Below are positions 1-6,905 of a DNA stretch of 34,746 bases, piece by piece; position 1 is the stretch's first letter, and each line of letters opens with the position of its first letter. This stretch comes from Deltaproteobacteria bacterium (GTDB lineage: Bacteria > Myxococcota > JACRCW01). A program made the position numbers and the translations under genes. The stretch lies in assembly GCA_016218805.1 (NCBI GenBank), contig JACRCW010000121.1:1-34746 (forward strand), written 5' to 3'. Under the pieces are notes generated by a model. The model was not told the origin of the DNA. It saw only the letters and a list, made by a program, of their open reading frames with translations, and searched no databases.

Positions 1-114
1 AACATTGTCAAGACCGATCCCAGCCGCACCCTGGGCGTCCCCAACACCCGCAAGCGTGCGGGCGGTGACCGCAAGTACTTGATTCACCTCATGACTGGAG
101 CCCTCATCATGTAA
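1..114 (+). CDS. C-terminal 37 residues of an unidentified protein (partial)
   Basis: The frame beginning at base 1 is open to a TAA at 112-114, so this is the 3' end of a gene that starts outside the window. The visible tail is basic in the middle (NTRKRAGGDRK) and ends in a short hydrophobic stretch (HLMTGALIM). No family motif can be recognised in so few residues. It is followed by about 150 bases containing inverted repeats before the next gene. Product unknown; only the existence of a reading frame ending here is supported. Confidence 0.5.
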   Translation, partial: NIVKTDPSRTLGVPNTRKRAGGDRKYLIHLMTGALIM

Positions 115-141
115 GGCCTGTCAGAATGCGACCGCCCTGGG

Positions 142-210
142 GTTCAACCCGGGAAACCGCCTGGCGGTTGAACGGAGCGTGGGCGCCCGGTAGAAGCGCC
201 CGGTTTCTTC
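142..210 (+). terminator. Stem-loop region after the first gene, candidate terminator
   Basis: Two inverted repeats lie just downstream of the stop at 114. GTTCAACC (142-149) pairs with GGTTGAAC (166-173). GGGCGC (181-186) pairs with GCGCCC (196-201) and is followed by a short pyrimidine/T-rich run (GGTTTCTTCC). The second looks like a GC-rich terminator with a weak T tract. Function is inferred; the first repeat could instead be a regulatory site for the PA14 gene. Confidence 0.35.
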
Positions 211-265
211 CGCTCGCCGGTCTCGGGGAATGCCGTGGTCCGCCGGAGCCCTTGCCGGACTGGGA

Positions 266-1282
266 ATGCACGCACCGCTCAACCCCCCACGCAAACAACC
301 TGACCACACGGCTGACCTCCCCGCCCCTGCCTGGGACGCCCCGTTGCGGCGGGCGCAGCAGCGGCTGGACGCGGCGCTGGCCGTGCTGCTGGACGCGCGC
401 TGTGACCCGGAAGACGCCCGGCAGCTGCTGACCGAAGGCTGGCGCCTGGCGGCGGGCGTGGCGCTGGGCCTGATCACGCCCGGCCTGGGGGAGGCGGACG
501 GCGAGCTGGCAGCGCTGCTGCCGCCGCTGGTGGAGCGTGGTGCCCGTGGGTTGCCGCGCCGGGAGGTGCTGGAGGCGCGCCTGGCGCCGCTGCTGGGGTC
601 CGGCACGGCGGTACCGGCCACCGCGGCGGGGCAGCGGCGGATGCTGCTGGGGCAGGCGCACCTGCTGCAGCGGCTGGTGGACGGGCAGCGCGCGGAGTTG
701 CGGCGCCAGCACGGCCGGTGGGCGGGCTATTTCCCGTGGCGGCGGGTGGCCGTGTCCCTGGTGGCGCTGTGCCTGGCGGGCGCCGGTGCCGCGGCGGTGT
801 ACCTGGTGCCGCGCGCGTATGAAACCGGCTGGCGCGCGGAGTACTTCCCCACGCCGGACCTGACCGGTACCTCCGAGGTGCGGCGCGAACACACGCTGGC
901 GTTCTTCTGGAGCGAAGGCCCGCCCATCCCCGGCTTCCCGGCGGACAGGTTCAGTGCGCGGTTTGACACGTGCCTGGACGTGCAGCAGGCGGGCAAGGTG
1001 GTGTTTTCGCTGGGGAGCGACGACGGCGGGCGCCTGTTTGTGGACGGGGAGAAGGTGGCGGAGGACTGGGGCGGGCACGCCATGCGCTTTGTGCCCGCCA
1101 CGCGCGAACTGCGGGCGGGTTTTCACCACCTGCGCGTGGAGTACCAGGAGCTCATCCTGGGCGCGGCCCTGCAGCTGAAGATTGGCCTGGGTGACGCGCC
1201 ACCGGAGACGCCGCAGGCCTGGCAGGTGGTGATGCCGGACCCGGACGCACCCGCGGATGCGCCCTGCGCCGGGCTGGAGTGA
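266..1282 (+). CDS. Single-pass membrane protein with extracytoplasmic PA14 domain
   Basis: A 338-residue protein if started at ATG 266; an in-frame start at 230 is possible and neither has a strong Shine-Dalgarno. The N-terminal 150 residues are helical, Ala/Leu-rich and probably cytoplasmic. Residues 161-181 form one membrane span. Residues about 187-315 look like a PA14 domain: an early GWRAEYFPTPDLTG segment, then FSLGSDDGGRLFVDGEKV and a closing HHLRVEYQE strand. PA14 domains bind carbohydrate in many surface proteins. The arrangement suggests a surface glycan-binding or anchoring protein, which fits the glycosyltransferase and UDP-sugar epimerase genes downstream. The soluble N-terminal part is not recognised. 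The ligand is unknown. Confidence 0.75.
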   Translation: MHAPLNPPRKQPDHTADLPAPAWDAPLRRAQQRLDAALAVLLDARCDPEDARQLLTEGWRLAAGVALGLITPGLGEADGELAALLPPLVERGARGLPRREVLEARLAPLLGSGTAVPATAAGQRRMLLGQAHLLQRLVDGQRAELRRQHGRWAGYFPWRRVAVSLVALCLAGAGAAAVYLVPRAYETGWRAEYFPTPDLTGTSEVRREHTLAFFWSEGPPIPGFPADRFSARFDTCLDVQQAGKVVFSLGSDDGGRLFVDGEKVAEDWGGHAMRFVPATRELRAGFHHLRVEYQELILGAALQLKIGLGDAPPETPQAWQVVMPDPDAPADAPCAGLE

Positions 1283-1351
1283 CCGCGAGTGACCGCCCTC
1301 GCGTCGTCACCAGCTTGACAACAACGGCGGCGGCGCGCTTTGGGGAGCGCG

Positions 1352-3118
1352 ATGAACACCGCCCTGCTGTCCAAAGCGCGCGCGCTCCTGGCGCCGCACA
1401 GCTTCCGCCTGCACCTGGCAGCGTGGGTGTGCTGCGCGCTGGCCGCGTGGTGGGTCTGGCCGCCCGCCCTCACGGCACTGGTGGAGAAGTCCCCGGACCC
1501 TCGCCCCGTCACCATGCCGCACCAGTTCAAGGTGGGTCAGCCCAGTTACGTGGTGGAAGGAAAGCTGGAGGTGGGCCTGCGGGGCGTGCCGCACCTGACG
1601 GTGGTGGCGGATGACTGCCTGCAGAGTGTCAGCGTTGACGGCGCGTCCGTGTACACAACCAAGTGCAGCCCGTGTGAAACGTGCGCCTACAAGCGCGTGA
1701 AGCTGCCGCCGTTGACGCGCGGCGCCCACGATATCCAGCTGGTGGTGGTGGACTACGGCGTGGCCGCCGCGTTGGACATCCGCCAGGGTGACGGGGTCAC
1801 CACGCTGGCCTTGCTGGTGTGGCTGCTGGGTGGCCTGCTGGTGTTCGTGCTGTCGGCGCGGCGCGGCGTGCCCATGGCGTACGCCTGGCTGGGCGGCCTG
1901 GCCCTGGTGCTGGTGACCTACTACCACCTGTGCACCAGTTCGGACCTGCGCCAGCACGACGTGGGGGGCCACAAGGAATACATCACGCACCTGCTGGCGC
2001 ACGGCACGCTGCCGCGCGTGCAGCAGGGCTGGGAGACCTGGCAGCCGCCGCTCTACTACTGGCTGGCGGCGCAGTTCTCCCGTGCCACCACGTGGCTGTT
2101 GGCCTCCGCGGACGTGCACCGGCGCGTCCAGGTGATGTCCTCGCTGATGTACGTGGCCGTGGTGTGGGGCGGCATCCTGTCCTGGCGGCGGCTGGGGTTC
2201 ACCGGCACGCGCGGCTGGCTGGGCCTGGCGCTGCTGGTGGGGCTGCCGGCGCACGTGTTCCTCTCCGGGCGAGTCAACAATGACGCCATTGGCCCGCTGA
2301 TGGGCATGGTGCTGACGCTGCTGGGCTGGGACTACTGGCAGCGCGGGCGCAAGCGCACCGCGGCGGTGTTGGGCGTGGTGCTGCTGGCGTGCATCATGGC
2401 CAAGACCTCGCAGGTGTCCCTGGCGGCGGCCGTGGGCCTGCTGGTGCTGCTGCGGGACCACCTGGACGCGCGCGGACTGGTGCAGCGCGCGGTGCGCGCC
2501 GCGCTGGTGGGCGTGCCGGGCCTGGCGTGGCTGGCGTTCTGGTTCCACCGCAACAAGGAACAGACCGGCGAATGGATGTACGTGAACGCCAACCTGCAGG
2601 ACTCCCTCAAGGTGACCAACAACGCGTTCAAGTACCTGTGGTTTGATATCCCCTCGTTCCTCTCGGAGGCGTCGTTCACCACCTTCGGCGGCAAGATGCG
2701 GGACAGCTATGCCACCGCGCTGGCGGCCAGTTCGCTGACCGGGGAGTGGGGCCACGAGTGGGTGGGCACCCTGCAGACGTTCCTGCGCGCGGCTTACCTG
2801 CCGGTGCTGGTGCTGCTGGCCCTGGGCCTGATCCTGCGCCCGCGCCCGTGGCAGAAGCGGCCGTGGGCGGTGGCGGTGCTGCTGGTGGGCGTGCACGCCG
2901 TGTTCATGATTTCCTACAACTGGCGCTACAGCTACGCGTGCAACGAAGACGCACGCCTGTGGTCACCGGTGTACTTCCCGCTGGCGGTACTGTGGGGCTG
3001 GGGCCAGGAGGAGGCGCTGGAGCGCACGCGGGGGCGCCTGCGGTCGGCGGTGGTCGCCGCGCCGGTGGTGTTCCTGCTGGTGCTGGCGGGCTTCTGGTGG
3101 CGGTTCCTGCTCCCGTGA
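1352..3118 (+). CDS. Polytopic membrane glycosyltransferase, GT39/ArnT-like
   Basis: A 588-residue protein. ATG 1352 is preferred over the in-frame TTG at 1340 because GGGGAG at 1342-1347 is well placed before it. It has an N-terminal membrane anchor, a beta-rich segment of about 120 residues (with a Cys-rich CSPCETCAYK stretch), then many hydrophobic helices. The loop after the second helix region carries SSDLRQHDVGGHKEYI and WQPPLYYW, typical of the first periplasmic loop of lipid-linked-sugar glycosyltransferases (PMT_2/ArnT fold), where an Asp is catalytic. RVNNDAIGPLMG follows, also usual for this family. Such enzymes move a sugar from a polyprenyl-phosphate donor. Acceptor and sugar are unknown. 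The epimerase starts 8 bases after the stop, so the two are almost certainly co-transcribed. Confidence 0.8.
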   Translation: MNTALLSKARALLAPHSFRLHLAAWVCCALAAWWVWPPALTALVEKSPDPRPVTMPHQFKVGQPSYVVEGKLEVGLRGVPHLTVVADDCLQSVSVDGASVYTTKCSPCETCAYKRVKLPPLTRGAHDIQLVVVDYGVAAALDIRQGDGVTTLALLVWLLGGLLVFVLSARRGVPMAYAWLGGLALVLVTYYHLCTSSDLRQHDVGGHKEYITHLLAHGTLPRVQQGWETWQPPLYYWLAAQFSRATTWLLASADVHRRVQVMSSLMYVAVVWGGILSWRRLGFTGTRGWLGLALLVGLPAHVFLSGRVNNDAIGPLMGMVLTLLGWDYWQRGRKRTAAVLGVVLLACIMAKTSQVSLAAAVGLLVLLRDHLDARGLVQRAVRAALVGVPGLAWLAFWFHRNKEQTGEWMYVNANLQDSLKVTNNAFKYLWFDIPSFLSEASFTTFGGKMRDSYATALAASSLTGEWGHEWVGTLQTFLRAAYLPVLVLLALGLILRPRPWQKRPWAVAVLLVGVHAVFMISYNWRYSYACNEDARLWSPVYFPLAVLWGWGQEEALERTRGRLRSAVVAAPVVFLLVLAGFWWRFLLP

Positions 3119-3125
3119 GGTGGTG

Positions 3126-4304
3126 ATGGCGGCTCCAACGGTGGCCTGCGTGTTTGGCACGCGGCCCGAGGCGATCAAGATGGCGCCGGTGGTGAAGGCG
3201 CTGCAGCGCGAGACCGGCCTGCGCGCGCGCGTGGTGGTGACCGCGCAGCACCGGCAGATGCTGGACCAGGTGCTGGAGACCTTCCGCATTGAGCCGGATG
3301 CGGACCTGGACGTCATGGTGGCCCACCAGACCCTCAGCGGGCTCACCGCGCGGTTGTTTGAAGCGCTGGGAGCGGAGCTGCGCGCGCACCGGCCGGACGC
3401 CGTGCTGGTCCACGGCGACACCACTTCCACCATGGTGGGCGCGCTGGCCGCGTTCTACGAGCGCATCCCGGTGGGTCACGTGGAAGCGGGCCTGCGCACG
3501 CGCGACATCTTCCAACCGTTCCCCGAGGAGGTGAACCGCGGCGTGGTGGCCAAGGTGGCGCGGTGGAATTTTGCGCCCACGGAGCTGAGCCGCCGCAACC
3601 TGCGCGACGAGGCGGTGGATGACGCGCGCATCGTTGTGACGGGGAACACCATTGTGGACGCGCTGGGGCTGGCCAGCGCGCGCCTGGCGGAGCTGGGTGA
3701 CGACGAGTGCGTGCGCCGGGTGCTGGCCGAGACGCCAGGGCAGGAGGAGGCGGCCGCGCACTTCTGCCGCGCGCCCGGGCGGCTGGTGCTGGTGACGGGC
3801 CACCGGCGCGAGAACTTTGGCGGACCGCTGCGGGACGCGCTGGGCGCGCTGCGGCGGGTGGCGGAGGCCAACAGGGACGCGCGCTTCATCTACCCGGTGC
3901 ACCTCAACCCCAACGTGCAGCAGCCCGTGCGCGAAATCCTGGCCGGCCTGGACAACTTCCTGCTGCTGCCGCCGCTGTCCTACGTGCCGTTCCTGTGGCT
4001 GCTCACGCGCGCGTACTGCGTGGTGACGGACTCCGGCGGCATCCAGGAGGAGGCCGCGGTGCTGGGCAAGCCCACCCTGGTCACGCGTGACGTCACTGAG
4101 CGGCCCGAAGCGCTGGAGGCCGGCACCGCGCTGCTGGTGGGGCCGGACCCCGCGCGGCTGGGTGGGGCGCTGCAGCGGCTGCTGGCGGACGCGGCGTTCC
4201 ACGCTTCCATGGCCCGGCCCTCCGGCGTGTTTGGGGACGGTCACGCCGCGGACCGGATTGCCGAGGTATTGCGGCACGACCTGGCGGCGGCACCACCGGC
4301 GTGA
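3126..4304 (+). CDS. wecB: UDP-N-acetylglucosamine 2-epimerase (non-hydrolysing)
   Basis: A 392-residue protein of normal family length. It interconverts UDP-GlcNAc and UDP-ManNAc in the cytoplasm, feeding surface polysaccharide synthesis. Diagnostic motifs are all present: FGTRPEAIKMAPV at the N-terminus, VHGDTTSTM, HVEAGLRTRD followed by PFPEEVNR, TGHRREN, and TDSGGIQEEA in the nucleotide-binding half. ATG 3126 is chosen because GTGAGG (3115-3120), overlapping the stop of the glycosyltransferase gene, forms a ribosome site at good spacing; GTG codons at 3120 and 3123 are in frame but less likely. It sits directly behind a membrane glycosyltransferase, so the two probably contribute to the same glycan. 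Confidence 0.95.
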   Translation: MAAPTVACVFGTRPEAIKMAPVVKALQRETGLRARVVVTAQHRQMLDQVLETFRIEPDADLDVMVAHQTLSGLTARLFEALGAELRAHRPDAVLVHGDTTSTMVGALAAFYERIPVGHVEAGLRTRDIFQPFPEEVNRGVVAKVARWNFAPTELSRRNLRDEAVDDARIVVTGNTIVDALGLASARLAELGDDECVRRVLAETPGQEEAAAHFCRAPGRLVLVTGHRRENFGGPLRDALGALRRVAEANRDARFIYPVHLNPNVQQPVREILAGLDNFLLLPPLSYVPFLWLLTRAYCVVTDSGGIQEEAAVLGKPTLVTRDVTERPEALEAGTALLVGPDPARLGGALQRLLADAAFHASMARPSGVFGDGHAADRIAEVLRHDLAAAPPA

Positions 4305-4336
4305 CGCGCGGCCGGGGCGGGAGCTAGAAACCGGCC

Positions 4337-4570
4337 ATGACCACGCAGCACGGGGCCGCAGCGTCGGACGAGCACGCGCTCACCCTGGCGCGCTTCCTCA
4401 AGTTCCACCACCGCGCGGGAACGGGCGGCATGGCCAAGCACCTCATCCGTGAGGGCCTGGTGCAGGTGAATGGCGAGCCGGAGACCCGCCCCGGGCGCAA
4501 GCTGCGCAGTGGGGACGTGGTCACCATGGAAGGCTGGCGCGAGACGGTGCCGGCGCAGGGGGCTGCATGA
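4337..4570 (+). CDS. Small S4-domain RNA-binding protein
   Basis: A 77-residue single-domain protein. The pattern LARFLKFHHRAGTGGMAKHLI, then VQVNGEPETRPGRKL and GDVV, is the S4 RNA-binding fold in the short stand-alone form (YbcJ/YaaA-like). Stand-alone S4 proteins bind structured RNA, often rRNA or stalled ribosomes; the target here is not shown by the sequence. GGCCGG (4310-4315) and CCGGCC (4331-4336) form an inverted repeat right up against the ATG and could hide the start. The stop overlaps the next start as ATGA (4567-4570), making it the first gene of a coupled chain of four. Confidence 0.85.
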   Translation: MTTQHGAAASDEHALTLARFLKFHHRAGTGGMAKHLIREGLVQVNGEPETRPGRKLRSGDVVTMEGWRETVPAQGAA

Positions 4571-5634
4571 GGGCGCTCATGTGGTGCAGCGCGGTGGCGT
4601 GCGCGGCGGCCTGCGGCCCGGTCCCGGAGCCGCCCAGCGCCATGCCGTGGGACGGCGGAGACCAGCCCTGGTCCTCCTCCGCCTGGTCCTGGCAGCCCAC
4701 CTCGGGCCCGCCGGATGCGGGTCCGGGCAGCAGCAGCAGCAGCAGCAGCAGACGGTCGTCCTCCGCCTCCGCGTCAGCCTCCGCCAGCGGGCCGCGCGTG
4801 CGGGCGGAGACCGCGGTGTCACCGGTGAGCGCGGACCTGCATGCGGTTGCGGCGCTCCCGGACGGCACGGCCTGGGCGGTGGGCGCGGCGGGCACACTGC
4901 TGCGCCAGGACCGCGGGCAGTGGGCCGCCTTCCCGTCACCCACGGGCCACACCCTGTGGGCGGTGGCCGCGGCCGACGACGGCACCGTCCTGGCCGCCGG
5001 GGACAGGGGCACGCTGCTGCGGTTCAACGGCGTGGCATTTGACGCACTGGCCACCGCGGCAAGCCTTCCGCTCAACGGTGCATGGGTGGGCAATGCGCAT
5101 GAGGCGCTGGTGGTGGGCGGGCAGGCCGGCGGCGCCGGCGTGATCCTGCGGGTGGACGGCGAGGTGGTGGTGGATGAAACGCCGCCCAACGCCCCGGCGT
5201 TGTACGGCGTGGCGCGGGACCGCGTGCTCGACCTGGACGTGGCGGTGGGCGAGGGCGGCGCGGTCTACACGCGCGCGGCCGGGGCGTGGAGCCTGGCCCG
5301 CGTGCCGGACTCCGGCGCGCTGCTGCGCGTGGCGGCGGCGCCGGGGGGCGCGGTGGCCTTGGGCATTGGGGGCGCGCTGGTCCAGGTGACCGGACCGGCG
5401 ACGGTGGGGTCCGCGGACGGAACGCCCGGAGCGTTGGGGCTCACCTGGTGGGCGGGCAGCCAGGTGCTGGTGGTGGTGGGCGCCGGCGGGCGGGTGCGCA
5501 CGGGGTTGCCCGGCGGGTTGGCGGACGTGGCGGTGCCCACGGCGGTGGCGCTGTGGGGCGCCGCACCGCTGGGTGACGGGCTGACGGTGGTGGGAGAGCG
5601 CGGGACCATCCTGCGGCTCCGGTGGGAGCCATGA
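4567..5634 (+). CDS. Ser-rich lipoprotein with beta-propeller-like repeats
   Basis: A 355-residue exported protein. A short hydrophobic signal ends in AAAC with Cys16 as the likely lipidated residue. Residues about 36-75 are a Ser/Ala low-complexity linker that includes seven consecutive AGC codons (4729-4749). The rest is a repeating beta pattern in which short motifs such as GTAWAVGAAGTLLR, GTVLAAGDRGTLLRF, and near the end GLTVVGERGTILRL recur about every 45 residues. This resembles BNR/YCF48-type propeller blades in myxobacterial lipoproteins. No catalytic residues are apparent; a binding or structural role is likely. It is coupled at both ends by ATGA overlaps, to the S4 gene before and the DNA glycosylase after. 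Function unknown. Confidence 0.8.
   Translation: MRALMWCSAVACAAACGPVPEPPSAMPWDGGDQPWSSSAWSWQPTSGPPDAGPGSSSSSSSRRSSSASASASASGPRVRAETAVSPVSADLHAVAALPDGTAWAVGAAGTLLRQDRGQWAAFPSPTGHTLWAVAAADDGTVLAAGDRGTLLRFNGVAFDALATAASLPLNGAWVGNAHEALVVGGQAGGAGVILRVDGEVVVDETPPNAPALYGVARDRVLDLDVAVGEGGAVYTRAAGAWSLARVPDSGALLRVAAAPGGAVALGIGGALVQVTGPATVGSADGTPGALGLTWWAGSQVLVVVGAGGRVRTGLPGGLADVAVPTAVALWGAAPLGDGLTVVGERGTILRLRWEP
4729..4749 (+). repeat. (AGC)7 trinucleotide microsatellite
   Basis: Seven perfect AGC units encode seven serines in the linker of the lipoprotein gene. As a triplet repeat it can expand or shrink without changing frame, so length variation would alter only the linker. Confidence 0.9.
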
Positions 5635-6251
5635 CGCCGGAGGAACTGGCGGAGGCGGCCCGGCGCCTGGCGCGCGCGGACACCTCACTGGCTCCCGTCA
5701 TCCGCCGCGTGGGGCCGCCGTCGCTGCGCCCAGCGCGCCGCCGCACGCACTACGAACACCTGGTGGCCTCCATTGCCTACCAGCAGGTGACGGGCAAAGC
5801 GGCCGAAACGATCTTCCGCCGCGTGGCCGCGCTGGGCGAGCACGGCCGGTTCCCTACGCCGGAACGCACGCTGCGGCTGGGCGAGGCGCGCCTGAAGGCG
5901 GCCGGACTGTCACGCCAGAAGGCGGCCGCCGTGCTGGACCTGGCGCGCCATTGCACGCAGGGCACGCTGCGGCTGGCCACGCTGGGCCGGCTGGACGACG
6001 AGGCCGTGGTGGCCGCGCTGACGACGGTGCGCGGCATTGGCCGGTGGACGGCGGAGATGGTGCTCATCTTCCGGCTGGGCCGCCCGGATGTGCTCCCCGC
6101 CACCGACTACGGCGTGCAGAAGGGGCTCATGCGGTTGGACGGCCTGCGCGCGCTCCCCCGCCCGGCGGACGTGCAACGGCGCGGCGCTGTGTGGGCGCCC
6201 TGGCGCAGCGTGGCCAGCTGGTACCTGTGGCGCCTGGCGGAGGGGCAATGA
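5631..6251 (+). CDS. DNA-3-methyladenine glycosylase, AlkA/HhH-GPD family
   Basis: A 206-residue protein that should excise alkylated bases (mainly 3-methyladenine) from DNA in base-excision repair. The helix-hairpin-helix lies at residues about 133-146 (VRGIGRWTAEMVLIF) and the likely catalytic Asp is D159 in LPATDYGVQKG. The early motif YEHLVASIAYQQVTGKAA is also typical of this family. There is no Cys cluster, so it is not of the endonuclease III type. ATG 5631 is chosen because it overlaps the upstream stop (ATGA, 5631-5634) and has GGTGGGA just before it. Its stop overlaps the next gene in the same way. The link between DNA repair and a lipoprotein or membrane partner is not obvious. Confidence 0.9.
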   Translation: MTPEELAEAARRLARADTSLAPVIRRVGPPSLRPARRRTHYEHLVASIAYQQVTGKAAETIFRRVAALGEHGRFPTPERTLRLGEARLKAAGLSRQKAAAVLDLARHCTQGTLRLATLGRLDDEAVVAALTTVRGIGRWTAEMVLIFRLGRPDVLPATDYGVQKGLMRLDGLRALPRPADVQRRGAVWAPWRSVASWYLWRLAEGQ

Positions 6252-6823
6252 GCCTGGGCCTGCAGGCGGTCATCTGGGCGGTGCTGGGCTGTGGGTTGGG
6301 AACCGCGCTGGATGCGCTGCACGCGTACAACGGCGTGCTGTCCTACCCGCATGTCGCGTTCGGGTTGCAGGACTGGTGGGTGCCGCCGGAGTTTGCGCTG
6401 GCGGGGGTGGCCATGGGGCTGGGCCACCGGTTCATCGCGGTGAGACTGGGTGGGCGGCCGGTGCCGTCGGCCGCGCCGGTGGAGGTGCTCGTTGGGGCGG
6501 CGGTGTTTGTAGCGGTGTACGCCGCCAGTGGCTGGGTGCAGGACACCGCGCTCGCGTACGGCGTGGCATGCGTGGTCGCGTTCATGGGCCTTGCGTGGTG
6601 GACGCCGCGGGACGCGCGCCCCGCGCTGCTGTGGCACGCGTTGGGAGCGGCGGTCATGGGCCCCGTGGTGGAGGCCACCCTGAGCGGGCTGGGGCTGTTC
6701 CGCTATCACCGGCCGGACGTGCTGGGCGTCCCCGCGTGGCTGCCCGCCATCTACCTGCACGCTGCGGTGGCCACGGCGGCGCTGGACCGCTGGTTCAACC
6801 GCAGCGGCGGCGTGCGGGCGTGA
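6248..6823 (+). CDS. Membrane protein resembling the INSIG (insulin-induced gene) family
   Basis: A 191-residue protein with about six hydrophobic segments, starting at ATG 6248 (ATGA overlap with the glycosylase stop; GGAGGGG just upstream). By eye it follows eukaryotic INSIG in order and spacing. QDWWVPPEFA (41-50) matches the WWVPP segment of INSIG. GLAWWTPRDAR (114-124) matches the WWTFDRSR segment that contains the Asp needed for SCAP binding. GLFRYHRPDVLGVPAWLPAIY (149-169) matches the [23 protein letters not shown] stretch. In animals INSIG senses oxysterols and controls SREBP/SCAP and HMG-CoA reductase; bacterial INSIG folds are known from mycobacteria and bind lipid. Here the ligand and partner are unknown. 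The family call comes from recalled motifs, not an alignment run. Confidence 0.7.
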   Translation: MSLGLQAVIWAVLGCGLGTALDALHAYNGVLSYPHVAFGLQDWWVPPEFALAGVAMGLGHRFIAVRLGGRPVPSAAPVEVLVGAAVFVAVYAASGWVQDTALAYGVACVVAFMGLAWWTPRDARPALLWHALGAAVMGPVVEATLSGLGLFRYHRPDVLGVPAWLPAIYLHAAVATAALDRWFNRSGGVRA

Positions 6824-6905
6824 CCCGGCGCCCGTGCCGCCGCCCGTGGACAGTATTGGCATGTGTCGCGGCTCTGCGGGGCTGACTGGCCCAGCAGTGG
6901 CCTGC

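Noticed and set aside
6824..6905. Bidirectional terminator between the convergent INSIG-like and beta-lactamase-fold genes
   Set aside because: Only four-base stems and no T tract could be found by eye.
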